DNA of 10,033 bases from Bacilli bacterium (GTDB lineage: Bacteria; Bacillota_I; Bacilli_A; RF39; UBA660), in the NCBI GenBank assembly GCA_017461465.1, contig JAFTYN010000043.1:1-10033 (forward strand), given 5' to 3'. Below the pieces are notes generated by a model. The model was not told the origin of the DNA, did not search any database, and saw nothing but the letters and a program-made list of their open reading frames with translations. The position numbers were made by a program, and so were the translations under genes. Below are positions 1-6,430 of this stretch, in pieces; the stretch's first letter is position 1, and each line of letters opens with the position of its first letter.

Positions 1-141
1 GGAAAATCTCGTACACTTGAAGAAGTAGGTCAAATGTTTGGTGTTACTCGTGAACGTATTAGACAAATTGAAGCAAAAGCTTTAAGAAAATTACGTCATC
101 CATCACGTTCAAGAAAACTAAAAGATTACATGGTAGAATAA
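1..141 (+). CDS. rpoD: RNA polymerase housekeeping sigma factor (RpoD/SigA), C-terminal end only
   Basis: The window opens inside this gene; 46 codons and the TAA stop are visible. The residues are sigma-70 region 4.2: the helix-turn-helix around [20 protein letters not shown], which contacts the -35 promoter element, followed by the typical tail [17 protein letters not shown]. This end is characteristic of the primary sigma factor and not of alternative sigmas. It directs RNA polymerase to housekeeping promoters. trmK begins one base after the stop, as part of the same transcript, an arrangement like the sigA-trmK neighbourhood of Bacillus subtilis. The 5' part and its promoter lie outside the window. 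Confidence 0.96.
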   Translation, partial: GKSRTLEEVGQMFGVTRERIRQIEAKALRKLRHPSRSRKLKDYMVE

Positions 142-142
142 C

Positions 143-802
143 ATGTTTTCAAAAAGATTAATAGAATTAGCATCACTTATACCAACTCATTCTACAGTGG
201 TAGACGTTGGCTGTGATCATGCACTTTTAGATATATATTTGACTATAAATCGTCATTGTAAATGTACGGCAAGTGATATCAGTGAGAATTGTTTAGAAAA
301 AGCAAAATTAAATTTAAAAAAGTTTAAACTTGAAAAAGAAATACCTTTAGTATTATCAGATGGTCTTAATAATGTTGAATATAATAATTCTGATTATATC
401 GTTATAGCTGGTATGGGTACAGAAACGATTTTGAAAATTTTAGAAAAATGTACTGCTGATAATATTATAGTTCAAACTAATACTGATATATTTGATTTTC
501 GTGAGACAATAACCGACAATTTTATTATAGAAAATGAAAAGGTTGTTTATGATAAGAAAGTATTTTATGTTTTAATGAAATTAAAACGTGGTAAGAAAAA
601 ATATAATTATTCAGATTATTTAATTGGACCAGTTATTAAGAAACAAAAAACTGGTGTTTATAAAAAATATAAAGAATATTTATTTGATAAGTATTCTGAA
701 ATTTATAATAATTTAAAAAATACTTCATTTAGTATTGAAAAAATGAATAAAAGATTAGAAATAAAAGCATATTTAAATATGATAAAAAGATACTCAAAGT
801 AG
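143..802 (+). CDS. trmK: tRNA (adenine(22)-N1)-methyltransferase TrmK
   Basis: 219 residues, slightly shorter than the usual 230 or so. The N-terminal half is a class I (Rossmann) methyltransferase. Motif I is VVDVGCDHALLDI (residues 19-31), the next acidic strand is ASDISENCL (43-51), and the TrmK-type IAGMGTETI stretch (88-96) is followed by VQTNTD (110-115), where other members have LQPN. The C-terminal ~60 residues are Lys/Tyr-rich and helical, matching the basic coiled-coil tRNA-binding tail of this family. The known family reaction is N1-methylation of A22 in the tRNA D-loop region using SAM. No strong Shine-Dalgarno precedes the ATG, which lies one base after the rpoD stop, so translation is probably coupled to rpoD. 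The stop codon sits inside a terminator hairpin. In Bacillus the next gene is yqfO (Nif3-like); it is absent here. Confidence 0.93.
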   Translation: MFSKRLIELASLIPTHSTVVDVGCDHALLDIYLTINRHCKCTASDISENCLEKAKLNLKKFKLEKEIPLVLSDGLNNVEYNNSDYIVIAGMGTETILKILEKCTADNIIVQTNTDIFDFRETITDNFIIENEKVVYDKKVFYVLMKLKRGKKKYNYSDYLIGPVIKKQKTGVYKKYKEYLFDKYSEIYNNLKNTSFSIEKMNKRLEIKAYLNMIKRYSK

Positions 803-811
803 TATCTTTTT
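784..811. terminator. Bidirectional intrinsic terminator between trmK and the yqfQ-like gene
   Basis: An 11-bp perfect inverted repeat, AAAAAGATACT (784-794) and AGTATCTTTTT (801-811), with a 6-nt loop. Flanking A and T runs give a U-tract on either strand. It contains the trmK stop (800-802) and abuts the stop of the convergent minus-strand gene (811-813), so one element can end both transcripts. Confidence 0.85.
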
Positions 812-1137
812 TACATAAAAAATGTCGGACCTTGATCCACACTGCTACTTGGTGTTTGTTTTTCGATATTAACAGGGGTTTCTTCTTTTTGTTGATTTTT
901 AGTAGGAGGAGTATCAACTTTTTTAAATTCATTCATAACTTTAAACATTGTTTTAGTGTTTTTTACTAAAGGTGTAGCTTGCTTTATAATTGGAATTACT
1001 TGATTTATAATGTTTAATGTTTTATTAGTGTTTGTTAAAATGTTGCTAAAATTAATGCCGTTTTTAAATAATGAAGATAAACCTCTTCGCTGAGTTGCTT
1101 GCGGTATATAATAAGGAACGAAGTTATTATAATTCAT
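811..1137 (-). CDS. YqfQ-like (VrrA-type) small protein, function unknown
   Basis: 108 residues. The N-terminus is aromatic and polar (Tyr/Phe/Gln-rich). A short RRGLSSLFKNG segment follows (residues 17-27), then a helical region of about 35 residues (NILTNTNKTLNIINQVIPII to about residue 68) ending in hydrophobic and Lys-rich residues. The last ~40 residues are a low-complexity Pro/Thr/Gln/Glu tail. This order of basic RGL/F motif, amphipathic 'nn..Q...p.i.q..plvkn' helix and disordered tail matches what I recall of the YqfQ-like family (VrrA in Bacillus anthracis). In B. subtilis yqfQ is also in the sigA-trmK neighbourhood, which supports the call. The start is good: AAAGGAG lies 6 bases before the ATG. 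There is no signal peptide or clear membrane segment. The biochemical role of the family is not known to me. It is transcribed toward trmK and away from rpsO. Confidence 0.6.
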   Translation of the reverse strand: MNYNNFVPYYIPQATQRRGLSSLFKNGINFSNILTNTNKTLNIINQVIPIIKQATPLVKNTKTMFKVMNEFKKVDTPPTKNQQKEETPVNIEKQTPSSSVDQGPTFFM

Positions 1138-1204
1138 AAAAAGCTCCTTTCAATGTTAATATATGATAAAAATATTTAAAGTTTAAAGAAAAGTAAAAAA
1201 ATGC

Positions 1205-1233
1205 TTGTAAAATAAGAAAAAAAGGTGTATTAT
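1205..1233 (+). promoter_or_regulatory. Promoter of rpsO-pnp
   Basis: TTGTAA (-35, 1205-1210) and TATTAT (-10, 1228-1233) are separated by exactly 17 bases, a good match to the housekeeping consensus. It places the start of the transcript near 1240, directly before the structured leader of rpsO. The rest of the 1138-1312 gap holds the divergent start of the yqfQ-like gene, for which I see AT-rich sequence but no convincing -35/-10 pair. Confidence 0.7.
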
Positions 1234-1246
1234 TTTAATAGTGCTT

Positions 1247-1306
1247 TTACTTGGAATGAAACTCTCCGATTCATCCTAGGTAATTGTGAATTATTAGAGA
1301 GGAGAA
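1247..1306 (+). promoter_or_regulatory. Structured rpsO 5' leader, probable S15 autoregulatory element
   Basis: A long hairpin pairs 1247-1260 (TTACTTGGAATGAA) with 1270-1283 (TTCATCCTAGGTAA): 14 positions, with two G-U pairs and one A-C mismatch. The 9-nt loop (1261-1269) contains TCTCC (1263-1267), which can pair with GGAGA (1301-1305), the Shine-Dalgarno region of rpsO. A second small hairpin, TAATT/AATTA (1281-1285 / 1289-1293), would compete with the base of the first stem. Ribosomal protein S15 is known to repress its own mRNA through leader structures that differ between phyla, including a pseudoknot in E. coli. A loop-to-SD pseudoknot here is my inference from base pairing. Confidence 0.6.
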
Positions 1307-1312
1307 ATTGAC

Positions 1313-1582
1313 ATGGCATTAACAAAAGAAGTTAAATCAGAATTAATTAAAAAATATGCTAGAACTGAAGGAGATACTGGTTCTGCTGAAGTACAAATAG
1401 CTATTTTAACTGAAGAAATTAAACAATTAACTGAACACTTAAAAGAACATGCTCATGATTATCATTCAAGAAGAGGTCTTCTTAAAAAAGTTGGTCAAAG
1501 AAGAAGTTTATTAAACTACTTATTAAAAGAAGATGTTACTAGATATCGTGAAATTGTTAAATCTTTAGGTTTAAGAAAATAA
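1313..1582 (+). CDS. rpsO: 30S ribosomal protein S15
   Basis: 89 residues, the full normal length. The family's core is intact: [19 protein letters not shown] (residues 18-36), the [19 protein letters not shown] stretch (39-57) with the rRNA-contacting H-D-x-H-S-R-R-G-L segment, and the end [15 protein letters not shown] followed by [12 protein letters not shown]. It binds helices 20-22 of 16S rRNA early in assembly of the small subunit platform. The start is set by GGAG eight bases before the ATG. It is the first gene of an rpsO-pnp unit, an arrangement found across bacteria, and is preceded by a leader that probably lets S15 control its own synthesis. Confidence 0.98.
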   Translation: MALTKEVKSELIKKYARTEGDTGSAEVQIAILTEEIKQLTEHLKEHAHDYHSRRGLLKKVGQRRSLLNYLLKEDVTRYREIVKSLGLRK

Positions 1583-1596
1583 TTATAATTAAGGTA

Positions 1597-1623
1597 GGCA
1601 CTCTTTTTGAGTGTCTTTATTTT
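1597..1623 (+). terminator. Hairpin with T-rich tail between rpsO and pnp (attenuator or partial terminator)
   Basis: GGCACTC (1597-1603) pairs with GAGTGTC (1609-1615) around a T5 loop, one pair being G-U, and is followed by TTTATTTTT. This is a plausible intrinsic terminator. No separate pnp promoter is visible in the short space before its AGGAGG, so it probably passes part of the transcription on to pnp or serves as a processing site, as between rpsO and pnp in E. coli. Confidence 0.6.
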
Positions 1624-1645
1624 TGAATATTAGTAGGAGGTTTAT

Positions 1646-3817
1646 ATGAAAAAAATATTTGAATTAGATTTTAGAGGAAGAAAAATAATAGTAGAAAATG
1701 GTGAGCTTGCTAAACAAGCACATGGTGCCGTATTAGTACGTTATGGAGATACTGTTATACTATCTACAGCAGTTGTTTCAAAAAATGCTAATATATTATC
1801 TGATTTTTTTCCTTTAATGGTTTTATATCAAGAAAAATTATATTCAGTAGGTAAAATACCTGGCGGATTTATAAAAAGAGAAGGACGTCCAACAGATGCT
1901 GCTACACTAGCTGCGCGTATGATTGATAGACCAATGCGTCCTATGTTCCCAGAAGATTTTAGAAATGAAGTTCAAGCAGTCAATACAGTTTTATCAGTAG
2001 ATAACGATAATTCACCAGAACTTACAGCTATGTTAGGTTCATCTTTAGCAACTTCTATTTCTCAAATTCCATTTGACGGACCAATCGCTGGAGTAAAAGT
2101 AGGTAGAGTTAATGGAGAGTTTATAATTAACCCAACTCAAGAAGAACTAGAATTATCTGATATAGATCTTACAGTAGCAGGTACAAAACATGCTATTAAC
2201 ATGGTAGAAGCTGGTTCTAAAGAAGTATCTGAAGAAGATATGCTAGAAGCTTTAATGTTTGGTCATGATGCTGTAAAAGAATTATGTGAATTCCAAGAAA
2301 CTATTATTGCTGAAATAGGCAAAGAAAAAATGGAATATGAAAAACTTGAAATTTCTGATGAATTAAGAGAAGAAGTAAGAGAGTTAGCAGCTGAAAAATT
2401 AGATAAAGCTATGCGTATTAAAGAAAAACTAGAAAAATATGCTGCTATAGATGCTGTTAAAGAAGAAGTAGTAGCTAAATATGAAGAAGAAAATTCTACT
2501 TTAGATAAAGAAGAATTAAATATTTTAATAACTAAAGTAAAACTAGTTCTTGAATCAATAGAGTATGATATTTTTAGAGCAATTACTGTAAACGAAAAAA
2601 CAAGATCTGATGGAAGAAAAATGAATGAAATTAGAGCACTTTCTACAGACATTGATTTACTTCCAAGAACTCATGGTAGTGCAGTATTTACTAGAGGTGA
2701 AACACAAGCTTTAGCAGTTACTACTTTAGGTGCTTTAAATGAATATCAAGCATTAGATGGAATTAGCCTAGAAGCAGAAAAACACTTTATGCTTCACTAT
2801 AATTTCCCTCAATTTTCAGTAGGTGAAACTGGTAGATATGGTTCACCAGGAAGAAGAGAAATCGGTCATGGCGCTTTAGGAGAAAGATGTTTAAAACAAG
2901 TTATGCCTTCTGAAGAAGAATTCCCATATACTGTTCGTGTAGTATCTGAAATTCTTGAATCTAATGGTTCTTCAAGTCAAGCTACTATATGTGCTGGATG
3001 CTTAAGTTTAATGGCAGCAGGTGTACCAATTAAAGCTCCAGTAGCAGGTATTGCAATGGGATTAATTACATCATCTGATGGCAATGATTATACAATTTTA
3101 ACTGATATCCAAGGTATGGAAGATCATCTAGGTGATATGGACTTTAAAGTTGGTGGAACAAGAAATGGTATTTGTTCACTACAAATGGATATTAAGATAA
3201 AAGGAATTACTAAAGAAATTCTAAAAGAAGCTTTAGCACAAGCTAAAGAAGCTCGTATGGAAATTTTAGACGTAATGCAAGCTCAAATTGCAGAGCCAAG
3301 AAAAGAAGTTTCTAAATATGCTCCAAAAACAGTTACATTTATGATTAATCCAGATAAGATTAAAGAAGTAATTGGTAAAGGTGGAGAAACTATTACAAAA
3401 ATTATTCTTGAAGCTTCAAATGTAACAGCTGTTAACGATATAAATGCTGTTAAAGTTGATTTAGAAGATGACGGTAGAGTAATTATCTATCACTCTGATA
3501 AAGAAGTTATTGAAAAGACAAAAGAAATGATTCTTAATATTGTAAGAGAACCAGAAGATGGAGTTTTATATACTGTTAAAGTAGTTAAAGTAGAAGATTT
3601 TGGTTGCTTTGTACAATTATGGCCTGGATGCGAAGGATTAGTACACGTATCTCAATTAGATACTAAGCGCGTAGAAAAACCAAGCGATATCGTTAAAGAA
3701 GGCGATGAAATTGTTGTTAAATGTTTAGGTTATGATAAAAAAGGAAGATTAAATTTATCAAGAAAAGAAGCAATGAGTCCTTCAAAAGAAAAGAAAGAAG
3801 AAAAAATAGAAGAATAA
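1646..3817 (+). CDS. pnp: Polyribonucleotide nucleotidyltransferase (PNPase)
   Basis: 723 residues, full length. PNPase degrades RNA 3' to 5' with phosphate, releasing nucleoside diphosphates, as a ring-shaped trimer in the cytoplasm. Domains in order are: first RNase PH domain (about 1-215, including [14 protein letters not shown] at 71-84), a Glu/Lys-rich helical linker (about 220-315), second RNase PH domain (from RSDGRK at about 320), KH domain (GKGG near 577-580) and S1 domain (from about 638). The second core carries the family's catalytic residues: [17 protein letters not shown], and DHLGDMDFK with Asp493, Asp499 and Lys501. After the KH helix that follows GKGG there is an extra stretch of about ten residues ([12 protein letters not shown]) compared with B. 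subtilis PNPase from memory. A short acidic/basic tail closes the protein. AGGAGG lies 5 bases before the ATG. It is probably co-transcribed with rpsO. Confidence 0.98.
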   Translation: MKKIFELDFRGRKIIVENGELAKQAHGAVLVRYGDTVILSTAVVSKNANILSDFFPLMVLYQEKLYSVGKIPGGFIKREGRPTDAATLAARMIDRPMRPMFPEDFRNEVQAVNTVLSVDNDNSPELTAMLGSSLATSISQIPFDGPIAGVKVGRVNGEFIINPTQEELELSDIDLTVAGTKHAINMVEAGSKEVSEEDMLEALMFGHDAVKELCEFQETIIAEIGKEKMEYEKLEISDELREEVRELAAEKLDKAMRIKEKLEKYAAIDAVKEEVVAKYEEENSTLDKEELNILITKVKLVLESIEYDIFRAITVNEKTRSDGRKMNEIRALSTDIDLLPRTHGSAVFTRGETQALAVTTLGALNEYQALDGISLEAEKHFMLHYNFPQFSVGETGRYGSPGRREIGHGALGERCLKQVMPSEEEFPYTVRVVSEILESNGSSSQATICAGCLSLMAAGVPIKAPVAGIAMGLITSSDGNDYTILTDIQGMEDHLGDMDFKVGGTRNGICSLQMDIKIKGITKEILKEALAQAKEARMEILDVMQAQIAEPRKEVSKYAPKTVTFMINPDKIKEVIGKGGETITKIILEASNVTAVNDINAVKVDLEDDGRVIIYHSDKEVIEKTKEMILNIVREPEDGVLYTVKVVKVEDFGCFVQLWPGCEGLVHVSQLDTKRVEKPSDIVKEGDEIVVKCLGYDKKGRLNLSRKEAMSPSKEKKEEKIEE

Positions 3818-3844
3818 AAAAAGACATATTAATATGTCTTTTTT
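3817..3844. terminator. Bidirectional intrinsic terminator between pnp and the BtaA-like gene
   Basis: A perfect 28-base palindrome whose left arm is AAAAAAAGACATATT-like with T-run completion on the right. Its central AAGACATATTAATATGTCTT forms a hairpin with U-tracts on both strands. It overlaps the last base of the pnp stop and the stop of the convergent minus-strand gene (3843-3845). Confidence 0.85.
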
Positions 3845-4808
3845 AATTTTTATAAATGACTACTCCATCATTTGATATTTTTTCTGCTTCACCATTTGCA
3901 TTAAATACGCTTTCAACTTCAAGGATGTCTTCGGGACTATTAGATTTTAAGTTACTTAATTTTTCATATGTATAATAATATTCTCCAACAATACATCCAT
4001 TTTTATTTAGAAATTTGAATAATGTATTTTTAATAAATTCTCTATATTTTCTTAAACTAGTAATTTCATCCGTAGCACTATATATTTCATTAGCATAATC
4101 TTGAATGTTTGATAACATAATAATATCGTATTTTTTTTCTAAATGCGACCCAATATCAACAATATCACAATTAAAAAATTCAATATTTTCTTCATCCATG
4201 ATTGATAATTTTTCCTTTAATTTATCATAATTATCATCTTTCAAATAATCAAGTAATTTTACCATTCCGTCTTGAGTAGCAAAATTATGGACAAATAGTC
4301 CACTATGTAATAAGTTTTTACTTTTATTAAGTTTAGCATGATTATTTTTCCAACTATTATATGCAACATCCCAGAAATTTCGAGAATAAACAGGTAAACA
4401 TTTTCTTATTTTAGATTCGTAAACTTGTCTATCAAATATTTTTTCGTTGATAGTATCATCATCTATTTTTCTTACAAAGAAATTTAAAAATTCTTCTTTT
4501 GAAAGGGCTTTTACAGCTGCTATTTTTAATCTAGCCATGTGATAAGAATAAATGTTAATATCAAATACATCAACACTTTTAGCACCTTTATTTATTGCTT
4601 CTAAAATATGATCGCCACTAGCGCAAGGTACTAGTACATCTTTATCTTTAACATCAAGAGTATTTAAATATCCAGAAATATTTTCAGTAGTAAAAATGTA
4701 AACAGGGCAGTATTTAGTAAAATTTCGGCCGTTTTTTCTTCTTGCAAATATATTAACTAATGCTTTTATTTCTTCAATAGTTTGCATTCCACCAATTTCG
4801 TGTTTCAT
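3843..4808 (-). CDS. SAM-dependent transferase resembling the BtaA/DUF3419 family
   Basis: 321 residues from the chosen start. Residues 56-67 (KDVLVPCASGDH) look like the glycine-containing SAM motif I, followed by AINKGAKSVDVFDIN (71-85), whose acidic residue would bind the ribose. MARLKIAAVKALSKEEFLNFF (from residue 91) resembles the 'LKlaAi..L..eefL.lf' signature of the DUF3419/BtaA-type 3-amino-3-carboxypropyl transferases. A later KYDIIMLSNIQDY resembles strand 4 of a Rossmann methyltransferase, and the end ENxGCIVGEYYYTYEKL region fits strand 6. There is no signal peptide or membrane helix. I chose the ATG at 4808 because AGGTG lies 6 bases upstream; a GTG at 4817 would lie inside that site. 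It starts 16 bases after the HIT gene and probably shares its transcript. The substrate is unknown: BtaA makes betaine lipid from diacylglycerol, but a different acceptor is equally possible here. Confidence 0.55.
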   Translation of the reverse strand: MKHEIGGMQTIEEIKALVNIFARRKNGRNFTKYCPVYIFTTENISGYLNTLDVKDKDVLVPCASGDHILEAINKGAKSVDVFDINIYSYHMARLKIAAVKALSKEEFLNFFVRKIDDDTINEKIFDRQVYESKIRKCLPVYSRNFWDVAYNSWKNNHAKLNKSKNLLHSGLFVHNFATQDGMVKLLDYLKDDNYDKLKEKLSIMDEENIEFFNCDIVDIGSHLEKKYDIIMLSNIQDYANEIYSATDEITSLRKYREFIKNTLFKFLNKNGCIVGEYYYTYEKLSNLKSNSPEDILEVESVFNANGEAEKISNDGVVIYKN

Positions 4809-4824
4809 AAATAGCACCTATTAA

Positions 4825-5190
4825 TTATTTAGTAAGTATTTCATATACTTTTTCGATATCAAGAATTTCTTGTTTTTCATTATAAAATGGTTTTAGATGT
4901 AAATGAAAATGTTTAACTTCTTGTACATCACCACTATTTTGAATAAGCGTTAGACCGTCTATATTAAGTTTATCTTCTAAAACCTTCTTAAGCTTTTTAG
5001 CAACTATCAAAATATGGTTAAGTGTTTCCATATCAATAGATTCTAAATCTAAAGTATGCTCTTTAGGTATAATTAATAAGTGTCCATTACTATCAGGATT
5101 AATATCTAAAAAAGCTTTTACTATTTCATCTTCATAAACTGTATATGAAGGAATTTCATTATTTATAATCTTACAAAAAAGACAATTCAT
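4825..5190 (-). CDS. HIT-family nucleotide hydrolase/transferase
   Basis: 121 residues, somewhat shorter than the usual 135-145. The histidine-triad signature is clear: HFHLHLK, with His94, His96 and His98; the middle one would be the catalytic nucleophile. Upstream are the family's LIQNSGDVQ (82-90), NPDSNGHLLIIPKEH (31-45) and an N-terminal CLFC (3-6), which together with the histidine of KEH can bind zinc as in many bacterial HIT proteins. Members split nucleoside phosphoramidates or dinucleoside polyphosphates in the cytoplasm; the exact substrate cannot be read from the sequence. The start is supported by AAGGAGAG about nine bases before the ATG. It is first in a minus-strand pair with the BtaA-like enzyme, under an extended -10 promoter. 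Confidence 0.93.
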   Translation of the reverse strand: MNCLFCKIINNEIPSYTVYEDEIVKAFLDINPDSNGHLLIIPKEHTLDLESIDMETLNHILIVAKKLKKVLEDKLNIDGLTLIQNSGDVQEVKHFHLHLKPFYNEKQEILDIEKVYEILTK

Positions 5191-5209
5191 TTTATCACTC
5201 TCCTTATTA

Positions 5210-5218
5210 ATTATATCA
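5210..5218 (-). promoter_or_regulatory. Extended -10 promoter of the HIT gene
   Basis: On the minus strand the sequence reads TGATATAAT: a perfect TATAAT (5215 to 5210) preceded by the TGn extension. The -35 position lies in a T-rich stretch with no good hexamer, which is normal for extended -10 promoters. It lies about 20 bases upstream of the gene's start codon, giving a very short leader. Confidence 0.7.
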
Positions 5219-5244
5219 TATATTTATTTAAAATAAAAAAAGAA

Positions 5245-5261
5245 AAGAACCTTAAGTTCTT
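5245..5261 (-). terminator. Weak hairpin with T-tract on the minus strand
   Basis: AAGAAC (5245-5250) pairs with GTTCTT (5256-5261) around CTTAA. Read on the minus strand it is followed by TTCTTTTTTTATTT, which is terminator-like, but the stem has only six pairs. It may stop stray antisense transcription from the right before the HIT promoter, or be part of a regulatory site. Low confidence. Confidence 0.35.
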
Positions 5262-5262
5262 C

Positions 5263-5283
5263 TGTGAATATCTGCGAATATTC
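5263..5283. repeat. Tandem 10-mers and inverted repeat in the divergent promoter region
   Basis: TGTGAATATC (5263-5272) is followed directly by TGCGAATATT (5273-5282), 8 of 10 bases the same and one helical turn apart. GAATAT (5266-5271) and ATATTC (5278-5283) also form an inverted repeat. The element lies between two divergent promoters and looks like a possible operator; no regulator is encoded nearby. Confidence 0.4.
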
Positions 5284-5324
5284 CATTATATATTGTACAA
5301 AAGTCTAGTTTTTATACAAAAATA

Positions 5325-5333
5325 TGATATAAT
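5325..5333 (+). promoter_or_regulatory. Extended -10 promoter of the M29-like gene
   Basis: TGATATAAT, a perfect -10 hexamer (5328-5333) with the TGn extension. The best -35 options are poor (CTAGTT or TAGTTT around 5305-5311). TTGTAC at 5293 is too far away. Transcription would begin near 5340, just upstream of AGGAGG (5345-5350). Confidence 0.7.
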
Positions 5334-5354
5334 AAACCGGTACTAGGAGGATTT

Positions 5355-6362
5355 ATGAAAAATTATATAAAAACAGTTTTAAAAAAAGGTTTAGGAATAA
5401 AAAAAGGGCAACATTTATTTATAAGTATACCTAAAGAATGTATGTACTTAAATCTAGAAATCTTAGAAGTTGCTGAAGAAATGGGGATTAAAGATATCAC
5501 TATATGTGAAGTAAATGAACTATTTAATAATGGTAATCTTACTAAGGCAATAGAGGAAGGAGCTAATATATTATTTTTGATTAATAATAATCAAAATAAG
5601 AAATATGTTGAAATGTTAGATTATGTTTTAGCTAATGATTTAGGTGTTAATTATACTATTGCTTTAGCACCAAGAGATATAGAAGCGGAGAAAGAACTAT
5701 TAAAATTATATTGTTCTTTAGATGAAAGCGACGGCTCTAAAACTTGGGAAGAAATAGAAAACGAATTAGTAAAGAAAGCTGCAAGAGCAAAATCACTTGA
5801 ATTAGATACAATAGTAGTAGAAGATTATATGGATACTGAATTTAATTTTGCATTTGATGGTTCTTTTAAAACATCTACTCAGTATAAAAGAATGCCTATT
5901 TTTCCAAAATATTCACTTGAAATGGTTCCTAAAAATGGTGCTGTAAATGGATATATAGGTGCAACTGCTAATACTTATTTTGATTCTGAACCAGTAGAAG
6001 AACTTAGATTAAGTATAAAAGATGGTAAAGTTGTAGATTTTGATGCTACTAAAGGTGGGGCTATAGCAGAAAAATATTTAGGTAAAGCTTGCGATACAGA
6101 AGTTACATCAATTGGATTAATCGATTCTAGCGAGATGACTTATGATAAATATGGTTCATATAATAATTTTGTATTAGATAAAGAAAGAAGTCCATATGTT
6201 ATTTTAAGAAGTTATAATACTCTAGAAGATGAAAGCAAATTTATATATGTACCAGTTGGTTCTGGTTTATTAAAAATATATGGTATAAATGAGAAAGGTA
6301 AGAAGCTTCCTTTATATGAAGAAGAAGCTTTTACAAAGAGATTAGACCCAAAAAGAAAATAA
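5355..6362 (+). CDS. M29 aminopeptidase (AmpS/PepS)-like protein, probably without metal site
   Basis: 335 residues against about 400-415 for catalytic members. The N-terminal segment YIKTVLKKGLGIKKGQHLFISIPKE (residues 4-28) is the M29 opening ('lv..glnlq.Gq.v.i'). The middle FPKYSLEMVPKNGAVNG corresponds to the family's 'NIPTEEvftaP' region. SEPVEELRLSIKDGKVVDFDATKG matches the 'l...dGrVvd..AekG' stretch that follows. In active members two glutamates, two histidines and an aspartate bind two metal ions. Here the whole protein has one histidine (His20, at the N-terminus), the 'SxxHvDfmiG' segment reads SKFIYVPVGSG, and the 'GE' before it reads IGLID, so most ligands are missing. It is likely non-catalytic, or works by a different chemistry. 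AGGAGG lies 4 bases before the ATG. It stands alone, upstream of suf. Confidence 0.6.
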   Translation: MKNYIKTVLKKGLGIKKGQHLFISIPKECMYLNLEILEVAEEMGIKDITICEVNELFNNGNLTKAIEEGANILFLINNNQNKKYVEMLDYVLANDLGVNYTIALAPRDIEAEKELLKLYCSLDESDGSKTWEEIENELVKKAARAKSLELDTIVVEDYMDTEFNFAFDGSFKTSTQYKRMPIFPKYSLEMVPKNGAVNGYIGATANTYFDSEPVEELRLSIKDGKVVDFDATKGGAIAEKYLGKACDTEVTSIGLIDSSEMTYDKYGSYNNFVLDKERSPYVILRSYNTLEDESKFIYVPVGSGLLKIYGINEKGKKLPLYEEEAFTKRLDPKRK

Positions 6363-6381
6363 GCAAAGACTTATTTTTTTC

Positions 6382-6410
6382 TTTAAAAATAAGCCTTGAT
6401 ACTGTATAAT
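6382..6410 (+). promoter_or_regulatory. Promoter of the suf operon
   Basis: A perfect TATAAT (6405-6410) lies 17 bases after TTTAAA (6382-6387), a 4/6 match to the -35 consensus. The -35 sits in the right arm of a 9-bp hairpin (CTTATTTTT 6370-6378 / AAAAATAAG 6385-6393). No longer leader or riboswitch fits in the 20 bases left before sufC. Confidence 0.6.
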
Positions 6411-6430
6411 ATTATTGGAGATGATTACAG

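Noticed and set aside
729..932. Minus-strand open frame of 67 codons across the trmK end
   Set aside because: It overlaps both trmK and the better supported YqfQ-like frame, has low-complexity composition, and runs through the terminator hairpin.
2263..2652. Minus-strand open frame of 129 codons inside pnp
   Set aside because: It is antisense to the Glu/Lys-rich linker of PNPase; its Ser/Phe-rich composition is just the complement of GAA/AAA codons.
4809..4817. GTG start at 4817 for the BtaA-like gene
   Set aside because: The GTG is part of the AGGTG that serves as Shine-Dalgarno for the ATG at 4808, so it cannot easily be both.
6370..6393. Hairpin CTTATTTTT/AAAAATAAG as terminator of the M29-like gene
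   Set aside because: No T-tract follows on the plus strand and the stem is almost all A-T; it also overlaps the likely -35 of the suf promoter. Some reading from the M29-like gene into suf is therefore possible.
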